A stretch of DNA of 64,000 nucleotides, taken from Phycisphaerae bacterium (GTDB lineage: Bacteria > Planctomycetota > Phycisphaerae > UBA1845). The notes under the pieces were generated by a model. That model ran no database searches, had not been told where the DNA came from, and saw only the letters and a list, made by a program, of their open reading frames with translations. Below are positions 1-8,192 of the stretch, in pieces (position 1 is the stretch's first letter; every line of letters starts with the position of its first letter). The stretch covers positions 124,001 through 188,000 of the forward strand of contig JAJDDQ010000031.1 of the NCBI GenBank assembly GCA_029260215.1, read 5' to 3'. The position numbers and the translations under genes were made by a program.

Positions 1-954
1 CAGGGTGCGTCGTATTTTGCAGCCCCCAATCCGCCGTTCGGCGCGGTGATTTCGTATGTATTGAAAGAGGACATTCAATCGCGCGTGCAGCGCCGGCGAG
101 AGGCCGAGAAGAAAGCGTACAAAGCCGGCAAGACGCCGGACTACCCCGATATCGAAGCACTTCGCGCCGAAGACGAAGAGCACGATCCGGGCGTGTTTCT
201 GCTCATTCGTGATGAATCCGGCGAGATCATTCGTCGCGTACATGCGCCGCGGACCAAGGGCATGCACCGCGTAGCCTGGGACTTGCGCTATCCGTCGTCG
301 TTGCCCGTACGGTTGCGCGATTCGTCCGAGTTAGCACCTTGGGATCGCGAGCCGGTCGGGCCTCTCGCTCGCCCGGGAACGTATAGCGCTTCGTTGGCCA
401 AGTCGGTCGACGGCGACATGGTCGAGCTGACCGACGCGGTTTCGTTCGAGATTGTCCCGCTCGGGTTGGCCACGTTCGCCGCGGACGACAACGAAGCCGT
501 TATCGCGTTCAATCGCCGGGTCGCCTCGCAGCGCCGCGCGGTACGCGGCGCCATTCGGGCCGCCGGCGAATTCAAGAAGCGAATCGCCCACATTCGCAAA
601 GCCATCCTGGTAACACCCGATTCCGATCACGCTCTGTTGGCTGAGGCCCAAGCACTCGAGTCCACGCTGAACGTGCTGTCACGCGCGTTGTCCGGTGATC
701 GAACCAAAGGCAAGCATCAGCGCGCCGTGCCGCCCTCGATCAGCACGCGCGTAGAGATCGCAGCCGATTGGTACGTTACCTCGCCGCCCACGCAAACACA
801 GCGCGACAGCATCGGTTATGCGGAAGAACTGTTCACCGATGTCCTCGCCGGTTTGAAGTCGCTGCGGGAAGACTTGGCGGCGTTGGAAGGCAAGATTGAG
901 AACATCGGCGCTCCCTGGACACCGGGCAGGCTGCCGAACTGGTCGGCGGAGTAA
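1..954 (+). CDS. C-terminal part of a VPS10/BNR-repeat type exported protein (5' truncated by the window)
   Basis: The reading frame is open from base 1, so the true start lies before the window; only about 317 C-terminal residues are visible. The first residues include a YFAAPNPPFGAVISY stretch, which I know from the end of large bacterial glycosyl-hydrolase-annotated proteins with BNR/sortilin (VPS10-like) propellers, where a C-terminal beta domain follows the propeller. Next come a charged helix rich in Arg and Lys and a domain with HAPRTKGMHRVAWDLRYP, also typical of these C-termini. The end is helical (residues about 180 to 317). The family is usually about 900 to 1100 residues and exported; the reaction is unknown. 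Family assignment is fairly sure, function is not. Confidence 0.65.
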   Translation, partial: QGASYFAAPNPPFGAVISYVLKEDIQSRVQRRREAEKKAYKAGKTPDYPDIEALRAEDEEHDPGVFLLIRDESGEIIRRVHAPRTKGMHRVAWDLRYPSSLPVRLRDSSELAPWDREPVGPLARPGTYSASLAKSVDGDMVELTDAVSFEIVPLGLATFAADDNEAVIAFNRRVASQRRAVRGAIRAAGEFKKRIAHIRKAILVTPDSDHALLAEAQALESTLNVLSRALSGDRTKGKHQRAVPPSISTRVEIAADWYVTSPPTQTQRDSIGYAEELFTDVLAGLKSLREDLAALEGKIENIGAPWTPGRLPNWSAE

Positions 955-1014
955 TCCCGAAGCGTGCGGCCGGTGGTGCAGGGTGGATGGATCGATGCTG
1001 ATTCCACGGCGTGC

Positions 1015-2424
1015 TTACGAGAGAATCAGCATGGCGCTGGTGAGGTAGATTGTCACACTGAGCAGATCGTTGGCCGAGGTGATGAGCGGGCCTGATGCGA
1101 TGGCTGGGTCCACGCCGAATCGCTTGAACGCGAAAGGCAGCGTGATGCCCAGCGTGACCGACTCGGCGATGGCGCAAATCATGCCGAAAAAGATGGCCAC
1201 GCCCATGAGCGTCGGGCGGACGTCTTCCGGTATCGCAACCTGAAACTCCAGGCTGCGCATCGTGGCCAGCAATGCGCTGCCGCCCACGCCGGTCAGTGCA
1301 GCGCACAGAATGCCCACAAAAATAGCCACGCGCACCTCGCGCGCGAAAACATACTGAATCCTGCTCGCGCCCAGCTCGCCGGTGGCCAATCCACGCAGAA
1401 CAATGGTCGAGGCTTGTATGCCCGCATTACCGCTTGTGGCTGCGATCATCGGAACGAACAGCGTCAGAGCAGCCATCTGTGTCTTGGTGAGGGACGACGA
1501 CGCGAACAGCGCGATCACGCCGCCCGCCAACAAGGTTCCGATAATACAGGGGACGAGCCAGGCCATGCGTACGCGAGCCGCCCGGAAAGGCGAGTGCGTT
1601 TCCAGTTCAGCCGCATCCGTACCAGCCATTCGAAAGATGTCTTCGTCCGCCTCCTCGCTGGCAACGTCCATGACATCGTCGTAGGTAATGCGCCCGAGCA
1701 GAAGTCCATCCGCATCGACGACCGGGACGGCAGCCAGGTCGTACTTTTGAATGGCCCGCAATGCTTCTTCCTGATCCGCATCGACGCGGACGGTAATCGG
1801 ATCAGGTTCGGCAATGGATGCCAATACGGTGTTCGAGTCACGAACCACCAGCCGCCGCAATGGAACCATGCCCACCAGCCGCTTGGATTCGTCAACGATG
1901 TAGACGTAGTGCAGATCCTCCTCCGGCGCGAATTTCCGCAGCCCGGCGATGGCGCTTCCCACCGTCTCGTCGGAGCGCAACGCAATCAGCCTGGGATTCA
2001 TGATCCCGCCGGCGGTTTCCGGGCCGTAAGTCAGCAATTCGGTAATCTGGTCGGAGTGCTCGCGCGGGACGTGTTCAAGGACTTCGTCCGATTGCTCGAC
2101 ATCGAGGTCCGCGACGAAGTCAGCCGCATCGTCCGGGGCAAGCTCGGTGACGATCTCGCTCAGCGTCTCGTCGGTCATCTCCTCGACGACTTCACCGCGG
2201 ACGGCGTCGTCGAGCAGAACTACGACCTCCGCCAGCGTGCGCGGGGGCAGGCTGTAGAGCACGCGGGATCGATCTACATCTTCGAGCAGATCGAACGCCT
2301 CGGCGATGTCAGCTGCCCGGGCGTCCCGGACGGCGGCAGCGAGCGCACCTTCATCGTCCCGCTCGAGGCAGGCTGCCACCTGATCGTAGAGTTCTTGCAC
2401 GTCCGGATTCATGCCGACGCTCAT
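1015..2424 (-). CDS. mgtE: MgtE-type magnesium transporter
   Basis: An inner-membrane Mg2+ channel/transporter of about 469 residues, close to the usual 450. It shows the full MgtE order: an N-terminal superhelical acidic domain (about residues 15 to 125) ending in the typical TAGGIM motif, a CBS pair (about 130 to 255) that senses cytosolic Mg2+, a linker helix, and five membrane segments in the last 190 residues with the conserved SGPLITSANDLLS pore segment. I start at the ATG at 2424 because the 32 residues of open frame upstream are Arg-rich and unlike the family; an ATG at 2412 is also possible. No partner gene is adjacent. It converges with the partial gene at 1-954. Confidence 0.92.
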   Translation of the reverse strand: MSVGMNPDVQELYDQVAACLERDDEGALAAAVRDARAADIAEAFDLLEDVDRSRVLYSLPPRTLAEVVVLLDDAVRGEVVEEMTDETLSEIVTELAPDDAADFVADLDVEQSDEVLEHVPREHSDQITELLTYGPETAGGIMNPRLIALRSDETVGSAIAGLRKFAPEEDLHYVYIVDESKRLVGMVPLRRLVVRDSNTVLASIAEPDPITVRVDADQEEALRAIQKYDLAAVPVVDADGLLLGRITYDDVMDVASEEADEDIFRMAGTDAAELETHSPFRAARVRMAWLVPCIIGTLLAGGVIALFASSSLTKTQMAALTLFVPMIAATSGNAGIQASTIVLRGLATGELGASRIQYVFAREVRVAIFVGILCAALTGVGGSALLATMRSLEFQVAIPEDVRPTLMGVAIFFGMICAIAESVTLGITLPFAFKRFGVDPAIASGPLITSANDLLSVTIYLTSAMLILS

Positions 2425-2641
2425 TGTTGGGGACTCGTTCTTCACACGTCGTTCGGGTGCGTCATTATGCCCGTCGCGTGTGACGACGCAACGGCGGGCG
2501 GTTTCTCTTCGCACCGACAAGCAAGGCTGCGAGAGGTTTCATGTGATCGGGGAAGTCAGGGTTTGGTCCTCAGGGGATCGCGCCGACCATGCGCGAAAAA
2601 CCGTCTCAGACAGCCAATTTATTGAAGAACACTGGCTATCT

Positions 2642-2740
2642 GTGTGGCACCGGTTTGCAACCGGTGCAAGCGACAGCGTTCTACGTGGCACGGCTCTTGG
2701 GAGTCGGCGAAGACGCACGGATTGAAATCCCGTGCCACAC
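2642..2740. repeat. Palindromic dispersed repeat, family A, copy 1
   Basis: A roughly 99-base element in the gap between mgtE and the glycosyltransferase gene. It is bounded by perfect 9-base inverted repeats, GTGTGGCAC at 2642-2650 and GTGCCACAC at 2732-2740. Inside is a strong hairpin, GCACCGGTT (2647-2655) with AACCGGTGC (2659-2667) and a 3-base loop. The same ends and hairpin recur at 8126-8170. No coding capacity is evident. It looks like a small non-autonomous repeat (REP or MITE-like); the mobilising enzyme is not in the window. Confidence 0.75.
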
Positions 2741-2750
2741 TTGTTCGACC

Positions 2751-3524
2751 TCAAGCCACCGCACAGTCAGCCGCTAGGTCTTCGTATCGACGGGCCATCT
2801 CACGATAAGCGGGGCCTGGGTCGGGGTAGGCATCCGGCGCGGGCAGGTTCCATTTGGCGAAAAGCTTCGCGTTGTCGGTCTGACCGATGGGCAGGTCATT
2901 GATCTTGCGCTCGTCGTGAAACTCTTCGTGGTGAATCAGCGATCGACGACAGCCCATGACTTTGTAGCCCGACTGCAACTGCACTTTCAGCGAAAGATCG
3001 GGATCGAATCCGAAGAAGTAAAATCGCTCATCCGCGAAACCGATTTCCGCCAGAAGCGATCGGCGGATCAATCCGAAGTTCGCATACGGATAGCCGCGCA
3101 CGTTGTAGATCGAGTAACGTCGCCCGTCGCGTTCGACGCTGTCGAGCACGTTTCGTTCGCGGCTCCAGTCGTGGTAGAACGCGACCATGCCGACGTCGTC
3201 GCAGCGTTCGATCATTGCGACGGCAGCTTCGACACTTCCGGGCAGAGGATGAGCATCGTCGTTAAGCCACATAACATAATGACCTTTAGCCGCCTTGAAT
3301 CCCTTGTTGAAGGCCCGCACCGCGCCCTCGCGTTCGGGTTCCAGGATCACGTGGGCACCACCGTCGCCAGCCAGGTACGCCCGAGTACCGTCGGTCGATC
3401 CGCCGTCCACCACGACAATTTCATACGGGAGCTTCACGTTAGCGCGCACCTTGGCGATGCACCGGCACAGGCGAGCCAAGCGGTTGTATGTGGGGATGAC
3501 GATGCTGACCTTGATTTTTTGCAA
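2751..3524 (-). CDS. Family 2 glycosyltransferase
   Basis: A 257-residue single-domain GT-A fold glycosyltransferase, transferring a sugar from a nucleotide-sugar donor to an unknown acceptor, probably an envelope polysaccharide. Visible family motifs are the N-terminal SIVIPTYNR strand-loop, VVDGGSTDGT at about residue 40, and the metal-binding MWLNDDAHP (DxD equivalent) near residue 90. There is no membrane segment, so it is likely cytosolic. The start is a TTG at 3524 behind a GGGG stretch; no earlier start gives a better N-terminus. It stands alone, divergent from the exported protein gene at 3638. Family is sure; substrate is unknown. Confidence 0.85.
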   Translation of the reverse strand: MQKIKVSIVIPTYNRLARLCRCIAKVRANVKLPYEIVVVDGGSTDGTRAYLAGDGGAHVILEPEREGAVRAFNKGFKAAKGHYVMWLNDDAHPLPGSVEAAVAMIERCDDVGMVAFYHDWSRERNVLDSVERDGRRYSIYNVRGYPYANFGLIRRSLLAEIGFADERFYFFGFDPDLSLKVQLQSGYKVMGCRRSLIHHEEFHDERKINDLPIGQTDNAKLFAKWNLPAPDAYPDPGPAYREMARRYEDLAADCAVA

Positions 3525-3637
3525 TGATTTCCCCGTCTTCCCGTTGTCATTTTCCGTACTATATCGTGGTGTATCGGCGGAAACGGGCGACTGGCTGGCG
3601 GGTTTCCTGTAGAATAACCACGGGTTGACGTAAGATC

Positions 3638-4672
3638 ATGATTCGTACCACCACATCCATCATTCTTCTCCTGGCTGTTGCATCCGTGGGGCAGGCACCC
3701 CGGGATCGCGATGATGCAAACGCAAAAAACACCCCGCCGAACGACGGGTTCTGGCCGACCGACACCATGATGCGATCGTTCCTCGGTCGTTTCGCCGACG
3801 ACGAAATCGACAAGTACGAGTTGTCCGATGAGCAGGTAGACGCATATGAAGCCCGGCTTATGGATCGCTGGCCGGCGTTTCTGAACGAGCATCGGGCGGA
3901 TATTCAGCCATTGCTCAACGAGTTTATTGAAGCCCGGATTGCCAAGGAGCCGCCGGGCGAAGATAGCGTCAGTGACTGGGCGGAGCGTGCGCTTCCGATG
4001 TTCGATCTGTTCGAGGAGCAGTTGCTGGAGACTCAGCGCGATCTCGAGCCGATCTTGAATGCGAAGCAGAAAATAGAATTGATCGGCGAGTCGGTCAAAA
4101 TGGCAGCCGGTCTTCAGGCGTTTCGCGCGAAGCTCGAGCAATGGCAGCGGGGTGAATACGCGGAGAACGAATGGTGGGATCCACCCCGGCGCGTGCGCAG
4201 ACAGCGCCGACGGGAACGCGAGCTTGAACGCGATCGGCTGGAGGCGATCAAGAAAGCCGAGGAAGAAGCGGAGAAGAACAGGGGCCGGGTCAGCGAGGAA
4301 CTCGATCGCTGGGACAAGTTTGTTGCGGAATTCGTGGTGCGCTTTCAGTTGGACGACCCTCAAAAGGAGTCAGCCTACTCGATACTGCGTGAGTGCAAGC
4401 AGCGTGCGGAAGCTCATCGCGACCGTGTCCGCGACCGTATGAAGAAACTCGATGACCAGCTTGCCGACAAGCAGGAGATGGACGACGAGCAGAAGGCTCT
4501 GTTCGCCGAACTCTACGGCCCGGTCGACGCGTTGTTCGCAGAGATGTCTTCGCGCCTGGACCAGATTCCGACGGCTGAGCAGCGTGAAATTGCAGAACGG
4601 GCGGCACGGGAAAAGGCTGCGGGCGAAGACAAAGCCGGTTCGGAATCGCCCGAATCTCCGCCCAAACCGTGA
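3638..4672 (+). CDS. Exported coiled-coil hypothetical protein
   Basis: I do not recognise this 344-residue protein. It begins with a signal-peptide-like segment (MIRTTTSIILLLAVASVGQA) and then is almost entirely helical and highly charged. Residues about 130 to 320 are dense in Glu, Arg and Lys and predicted coiled coil by eye, with an EAIKKAEEEAEKN run near residue 210. The C-terminus is Ser/Pro/Glu rich. Such exported charged helical proteins are common single genes in planctomycetes and have no assigned role. It has no obvious operon partner: mnmA follows after a gap of about 150 bases that holds a possible promoter of its own. Confidence 0.7.
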   Translation: MIRTTTSIILLLAVASVGQAPRDRDDANAKNTPPNDGFWPTDTMMRSFLGRFADDEIDKYELSDEQVDAYEARLMDRWPAFLNEHRADIQPLLNEFIEARIAKEPPGEDSVSDWAERALPMFDLFEEQLLETQRDLEPILNAKQKIELIGESVKMAAGLQAFRAKLEQWQRGEYAENEWWDPPRRVRRQRRRERELERDRLEAIKKAEEEAEKNRGRVSEELDRWDKFVAEFVVRFQLDDPQKESAYSILRECKQRAEAHRDRVRDRMKKLDDQLADKQEMDDEQKALFAELYGPVDALFAEMSSRLDQIPTAEQREIAERAAREKAAGEDKAGSESPESPPKP

Positions 4673-4698
4673 GCCTGTGAATTCTGCCGACCGATCGC

Positions 4699-4704
4699 TA
4701 TAAT
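4699..4704 (+). promoter_or_regulatory. Possible -10 box upstream of mnmA
   Basis: A perfect TATAAT hexamer lies in the gap between the exported protein gene and mnmA, about 120 bases before the chosen mnmA start. I see no convincing -35 box at 16 to 18 bases upstream, so this is only a candidate promoter. Confidence 0.3.
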
Positions 4705-4826
4705 GCCGCACATGTTCGCGAATTCTCAAAGTCCACTCGTTTCCAAACAAACCGTGTGACGTACGGGGATTTCTCCTTGTTTTGCGGGGTGCGTGCTTCG
4801 CCCCTCAACAATCAGCACGGATTACG

Positions 4827-5951
4827 ATGGTGTCGTTCGGGAATAACAAACCAGATCACGCGGCTGAACGCACCAGGGTCGTTGTCGCGATGAGCGGCGG
4901 CGTGGATTCGAGCGTGGCAGCCTGTCTCCTTCACGAACAGGGCTACGACGTGGTGGGGTTGTTCATGCGCGTCGGTGTGGAAGCCCCCCCGGAAGCGAAC
5001 CCTGCGTCGGGGCGCAATCATCAGGGTTGCTGCAGTGCAGCCGACGCAGGTGATGCACGTTTTGTGGCTGGCAAGCTTGGCATCCCGTTCTTCGCCTTGA
5101 ATTTCGAAAAAGATTTCGATGAACTGATCGACTATTTCGCCGACGAATACGCCGCCGCACGCACGCCCAACCCCTGCGTCATGTGCAACCACAAGCTGAA
5201 GTTTGGCAAGGTCGCGGACTACGCAGACGCGGTGGGCGCGCAGTACATCGCCACAGGTCACTATGCCCGTGTGTGTCGAGAAGGCGGACAGACCGCGCTG
5301 CTGCGTGCCGTCGATCAGCGTAAGGATCAATCCTACGTACTCTTTGGCCTGCGTCCGCAAGTGCTCGATCGCGTGATGTTTCCCATCGGGCATCTGAACA
5401 AGGACGAAGTTCGTGCGGAGGCGCGACGCTTCGGGTTGCCGGTTTCGGACAAACCCGATTCTGTTGATATCTGCTTCGTGCCTGACCGGGACTATGCCCG
5501 CGTCGTGCGCGAACGCAGGCCTGACGCGTTCACCGAAGGCGACGTCGTCGACGAGAAGGGCCAAGTCGTTGGCAGGCACGAGGGCATAGGCCACTTTACC
5601 GTCGGGCAGCGTCGCGGGCTGGGCATCGCGATGGGGCTGCCCATTTACGTGACGGGTGTCTCCGCTGAATCGAACACCATCACGGTCGGTCAACGCGACA
5701 GCCTGCGCAAGAGCACCGTGTCAGCCGATCGCGTCAGCATGCTCGCACCGACGCCCGAGTGTTTCCGCGCTCGCGTAAAGATTCGCTACCTGCACACGCC
5801 GGCTGACGCGACGGTCACGCTTGAAGACAATGATCGATGCCAGGTCGTTTTCGACGAGCCGCAATCCGCCCCCACCCCAGGTCAGGCGATCGTGTTTTAC
5901 GACGGCGACCGCGTCCTCGGTGGCGGATGGATTCAGTCGTCGTCGGCATAG
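4827..5951 (+). CDS. mnmA: tRNA-specific 2-thiouridylase MnmA
   Basis: MnmA uses ATP and a persulfide sulfur to thiolate U34 at the wobble position of Lys, Glu and Gln tRNAs. At 374 residues the length matches the family (E. coli about 368). The PP-loop ATP site SGGVDSSV is near residue 18. The first catalytic cysteine is in NPCVMCNH (about residue 115) and the second in DICFV (about residue 215), both present. GQRRGLG and the C-terminal beta barrel with FDEPQSAPTPGQ are typical. I start at the ATG at 4827; a TTG 45 bases earlier would add residues unlike the family. It stands alone, followed by a 400-base gap. Confidence 0.95.
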   Translation: MVSFGNNKPDHAAERTRVVVAMSGGVDSSVAACLLHEQGYDVVGLFMRVGVEAPPEANPASGRNHQGCCSAADAGDARFVAGKLGIPFFALNFEKDFDELIDYFADEYAAARTPNPCVMCNHKLKFGKVADYADAVGAQYIATGHYARVCREGGQTALLRAVDQRKDQSYVLFGLRPQVLDRVMFPIGHLNKDEVRAEARRFGLPVSDKPDSVDICFVPDRDYARVVRERRPDAFTEGDVVDEKGQVVGRHEGIGHFTVGQRRGLGIAMGLPIYVTGVSAESNTITVGQRDSLRKSTVSADRVSMLAPTPECFRARVKIRYLHTPADATVTLEDNDRCQVVFDEPQSAPTPGQAIVFYDGDRVLGGGWIQSSSA

Positions 5952-6353
5952 TGTGATTACGCCCCAGGCGCAGCGAGCCGTGAACTTCAGTTCGCGCGGA
6001 TTTCCCCGCGCCCACAATCGAAAATCACCGCGAATCGACTGAAATCGCCTCCACAAGCGCAAAAGTCATCCCAAATCCACGCCGCGGGCGATTTTTTCAA
6101 AATAAATAACGGAAACCGCGTGCAGTTCGCGTTTGTTTAGCGCTATGAGGTAATGGAAGGCGTCATTTTTTTGTGATTCAGCGGGTACGTCCGAATTGTA
6201 TGGTGTTCATGAGCGTATGGGCGAGCTTGTCCGGGCCGCTGGGCAAACAGCGAATCGCCGCTTCCCGAGCATCGCATGGCGGGACGATCGGATTATCAAA
6301 TCCCGGAGAAACCGAGACCGAAGCCCGAGATTCAAGTGAGACCAGACGAACAC
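5952..6353 (+). other. 400-base gap between mnmA and the sigma factor gene
   Basis: No supported gene. It contains one copy of dispersed repeat family B just after the mnmA stop (5975-6030) and then an A/T-rich stretch with AAAATAAATAAC around 6100 that could hold the promoter of the sigma-factor operon. I cannot pick a single promoter. Confidence 0.5.
5975..6030 (+). repeat. Palindromic dispersed repeat, family B, copy 1
   Basis: The core reads GAGCCGTGAACTTCAGTTCG and continues with CGCGGA. It contains a near-perfect hairpin, in which GAACT pairs with AGTTC over a 2-base centre and the stem extends into flanking CG-rich bases. The downstream part (CCCACAATCGAAAATCACC at 6011-6029) also recurs, in reverse, next to the copy at 22029-22084, so the element is longer than its core. 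Other copies are at 32496-32521 and 34357-34382. Confidence 0.75.
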
Positions 6354-6944
6354 ATGACCATTATGACCAGAAATACGTCGTTGATTGACCTGTGCGAGGC
6401 CAATGACCCGCTCGCGTGGACCGAATTCCTGCACCGCTACGGCGAGATGCTCGTCTCGTTCGCCCGGCAGGTCGGCCTCAGTGATCGCGAAGCGAGTGAT
6501 GTCGCCAAAGCCACGATCCTCGCCTTTGGCGACGCGCTTCGCGATCACAACGATATCGCCGAACAAAGTCGCGTGAGAATCAAGCAATTGCTGCGAGACA
6601 TCGCGCGGAAGCGGGTCTTGGCTGTGTCACGGCACGATTCCAGTGACGGGAGTTCGAGCGCTCGTGTGTGGATAGGCCAAGCCCATATTGGGAACTCGGT
6701 TCGTGAAGAAGCGATGTTTGATCTCGAATGGCAACGAGCCTGTTTGAGACGGGCGATGGATATGGTACGTGCGGAAGTCGGCGACCAAACCATGAGTGCG
6801 TTCGAGCAATACGTATTGCGTCGCCAGCCTGTCGGGGAAGTTGCCCAGGACTTGAATACAACGCCGACAGAAGTGTACGTCGCGAAGACGCGCGTGTTGC
6901 GACGTATCCAGGCGAGCCTCGTAGTGATTCAGGCTGAGGAGTGA
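6354..6944 (+). CDS. ECF-like RNA polymerase sigma factor
   Basis: A roughly 196-residue two-domain sigma-70-like factor that would direct RNA polymerase to an unknown regulon. Region 2 is seen in residues about 12 to 85 (DPLAWTEFLHRYGEMLVSFAR, the planctomycete-style region 2.1 start), and region 4 in the last 60 residues, where PVGEVAQDLNTTPTEVYVAK fits the helix-turn-helix. Region 2 is divergent: the usual DLTQ-like segment is DVAKATILAF. The start is uncertain: ATGs at 6354 and 6363 are plausible, and the open frame extends to 6276. A zinc-finger gene begins 6 bases after the stop, a usual arrangement for a sigma and its regulator. Confidence 0.75.
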   Translation: MTIMTRNTSLIDLCEANDPLAWTEFLHRYGEMLVSFARQVGLSDREASDVAKATILAFGDALRDHNDIAEQSRVRIKQLLRDIARKRVLAVSRHDSSDGSSSARVWIGQAHIGNSVREEAMFDLEWQRACLRRAMDMVRAEVGDQTMSAFEQYVLRRQPVGEVAQDLNTTPTEVYVAKTRVLRRIQASLVVIQAEE

Positions 6945-6950
6945 CGGCTT

Positions 6951-7208
6951 ATGAGTGAATGTGCCTCCAGTTTCCAGATGATGTCGTTTGCACGCGGTGA
7001 TTTGGGGCGATCCGCGACACAGGCGATCGATGCCCATATCGAAACATGTCAAACCTGTGCAGCCGCCATCGCCGAGTCGGACGTCCACGAGCGTCTTGTC
7101 GAAGCGCTTCGGGAGTCGGAGGCATCACGCTGTGACAACGAAAACGCGGTCGCGATGTTTGAGGCTGCTCGCGCGGCGATCCTGGCTGCCTTGCTTGACC
7201 GTTCGTGA
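6951..7208 (+). CDS. Small zinc-finger (anti-sigma-like) protein
   Basis: An 85-residue protein whose HIETCQTCAAA segment near residue 31 is the H-x3-C-x2-C motif of zf-HC2/ZAS anti-sigma domains; an upstream Cys at residue 4 may complete a metal site. It has no membrane segment and ends in a short helix. Six bases separate it from the sigma factor, so the two are surely co-transcribed, and I infer that it binds and controls that sigma factor. In planctomycetes such a domain often forms the N-terminus of a Ser/Thr kinase (as in the kinase at 60501), so this may be a stand-alone or shortened version. Confidence 0.7.
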   Translation: MSECASSFQMMSFARGDLGRSATQAIDAHIETCQTCAAAIAESDVHERLVEALRESEASRCDNENAVAMFEAARAAILAALLDRS

Positions 7209-7464
7209 ACCCCGTCCGCAGAACACGGGCTGGTTGCCCCATCTCACGGCAGGCGTTTCCCGACCCCCGGTAGCCGGATGTGGCGTAAGCTACAGCTTGC
7301 GAGAACCCCACGCAGCGCTGAAAAACACTGATTTCGAGACACATCAAGGTTTTCATCGCTGAATTCGTTGGCTTGTCGTCACGCCTGATTTGAGCACAAT
7401 GGCGGGCACGTTTCCTTGACCCAAGCGGATTCGGTTCGCATTGAGCCGAACTCAGGAGAATAGA

Positions 7465-8079
7465 ATGTTGAAGTCGATCGCCCCGGCGTCGCTGCTCGCG
7501 GTGGCCGTGATGACAACGTGTGCGAATGCTCAGTCCAAAATCGCCGTTGTGAACCTGACGGCTGTGTTCGAGCGATACCAGATGGTCCATGACCTGGAGC
7601 AGGTCTTTGAGGAGCGTCGCCAAAGCGTCAAAGCCGAAGGCCAAAAGAGGCGCGACAACGTGACCATGCTGGGCGAAGCCTTGCGCGACATCAGGCCGGG
7701 TACACCTGATTTTGAGCAGCGCGAAAACGCGCTTATCACCGCCGAGGTGGAATTCCGAGCGTGGATCGAGATTCAGGAACGCCGCCTGAAGGAACAGCAT
7801 AAGACGTGGCTGTTGACGATCTACAGGGATTCGCAAGCTGTCATCAGCAAGTTGGCCAAGGAACGCGGCATCGAGCTTGTGCTCAGCTACAGCGATGAAA
7901 TCGAGGACGCGCCTGATTCGGTCGCATTCAAACAGCAGATTTTGCTTCGCAGCGTTCTTTTCGCGGACGCGCGTATCAACCTGACCAACGAAGTCATCGA
8001 GATTCTCGATACGGAATATCAGAAGCGCGGTGGAGCAGCCACGCTCTCCGGTGGCGGTGCCAAAGCAATTTCACCGTAG
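7465..8079 (+). CDS. OmpH/Skp-like periplasmic chaperone
   Basis: A 204-residue exported protein. The signal peptide is MLKSIAPASLLAVAVMTTCA followed by NAQ, then the family start KIAVVNLTAVFERYQMVHDL, and a long helical hairpin in residues about 45 to 140 typical of Skp, whose trimeric tentacles hold unfolded outer-membrane proteins in the periplasm. The start is the ATG at 7465 with AGGAG seven bases upstream. Its position before lpxD is the classic skp-lpxD order. The C-terminus carries an extra Gly/Ala-rich tail. Family is likely; the exact chaperone role is inferred. Confidence 0.82.
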   Translation: MLKSIAPASLLAVAVMTTCANAQSKIAVVNLTAVFERYQMVHDLEQVFEERRQSVKAEGQKRRDNVTMLGEALRDIRPGTPDFEQRENALITAEVEFRAWIEIQERRLKEQHKTWLLTIYRDSQAVISKLAKERGIELVLSYSDEIEDAPDSVAFKQQILLRSVLFADARINLTNEVIEILDTEYQKRGGAATLSGGGAKAISP

Positions 8080-8125
8080 TGCTCTTTTTCAATAGCTCGC
8101 GGTCGACCGGCAATCCATGGGAAAA

Positions 8126-8170
8126 GTGTGGCACATTGTCATTTGCACCGGTTGAAAACCGGTGCCACAC
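8126..8170. repeat. Palindromic dispersed repeat, family A, copy 2
   Basis: This 45-base copy sits between the chaperone gene and lpxD. It has the same terminal inverted repeats as copy 1 (GTGTGGCAC at 8126-8134 and GTGCCACAC at 8162-8170) and the same hairpin GCACCGGTT (8145-8153) with AACCGGTGC (8157-8165). Because it lies in the operon leader of lpxD, a transcript would fold into a strong hairpin about 25 bases before the lpxD start. Confidence 0.75.
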
Positions 8171-8192
8171 GGTACAACCGGAGCCGAAATTC

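Noticed and set aside
1414-2625. A 403-codon open frame on the plus strand opposite mgtE
   Set aside because: It is the mirror of a strong MgtE coding frame; its translation is low in family-like features. High GC creates long antisense frames.
7275-7310. Another palindrome-like stretch (GCGTAAGCTACAGCTTGCG) before the Skp-like gene
   Set aside because: It resembles dispersed repeats in style, but there is only one copy in the window and the arms are short, so I do not list it as a repeat family.
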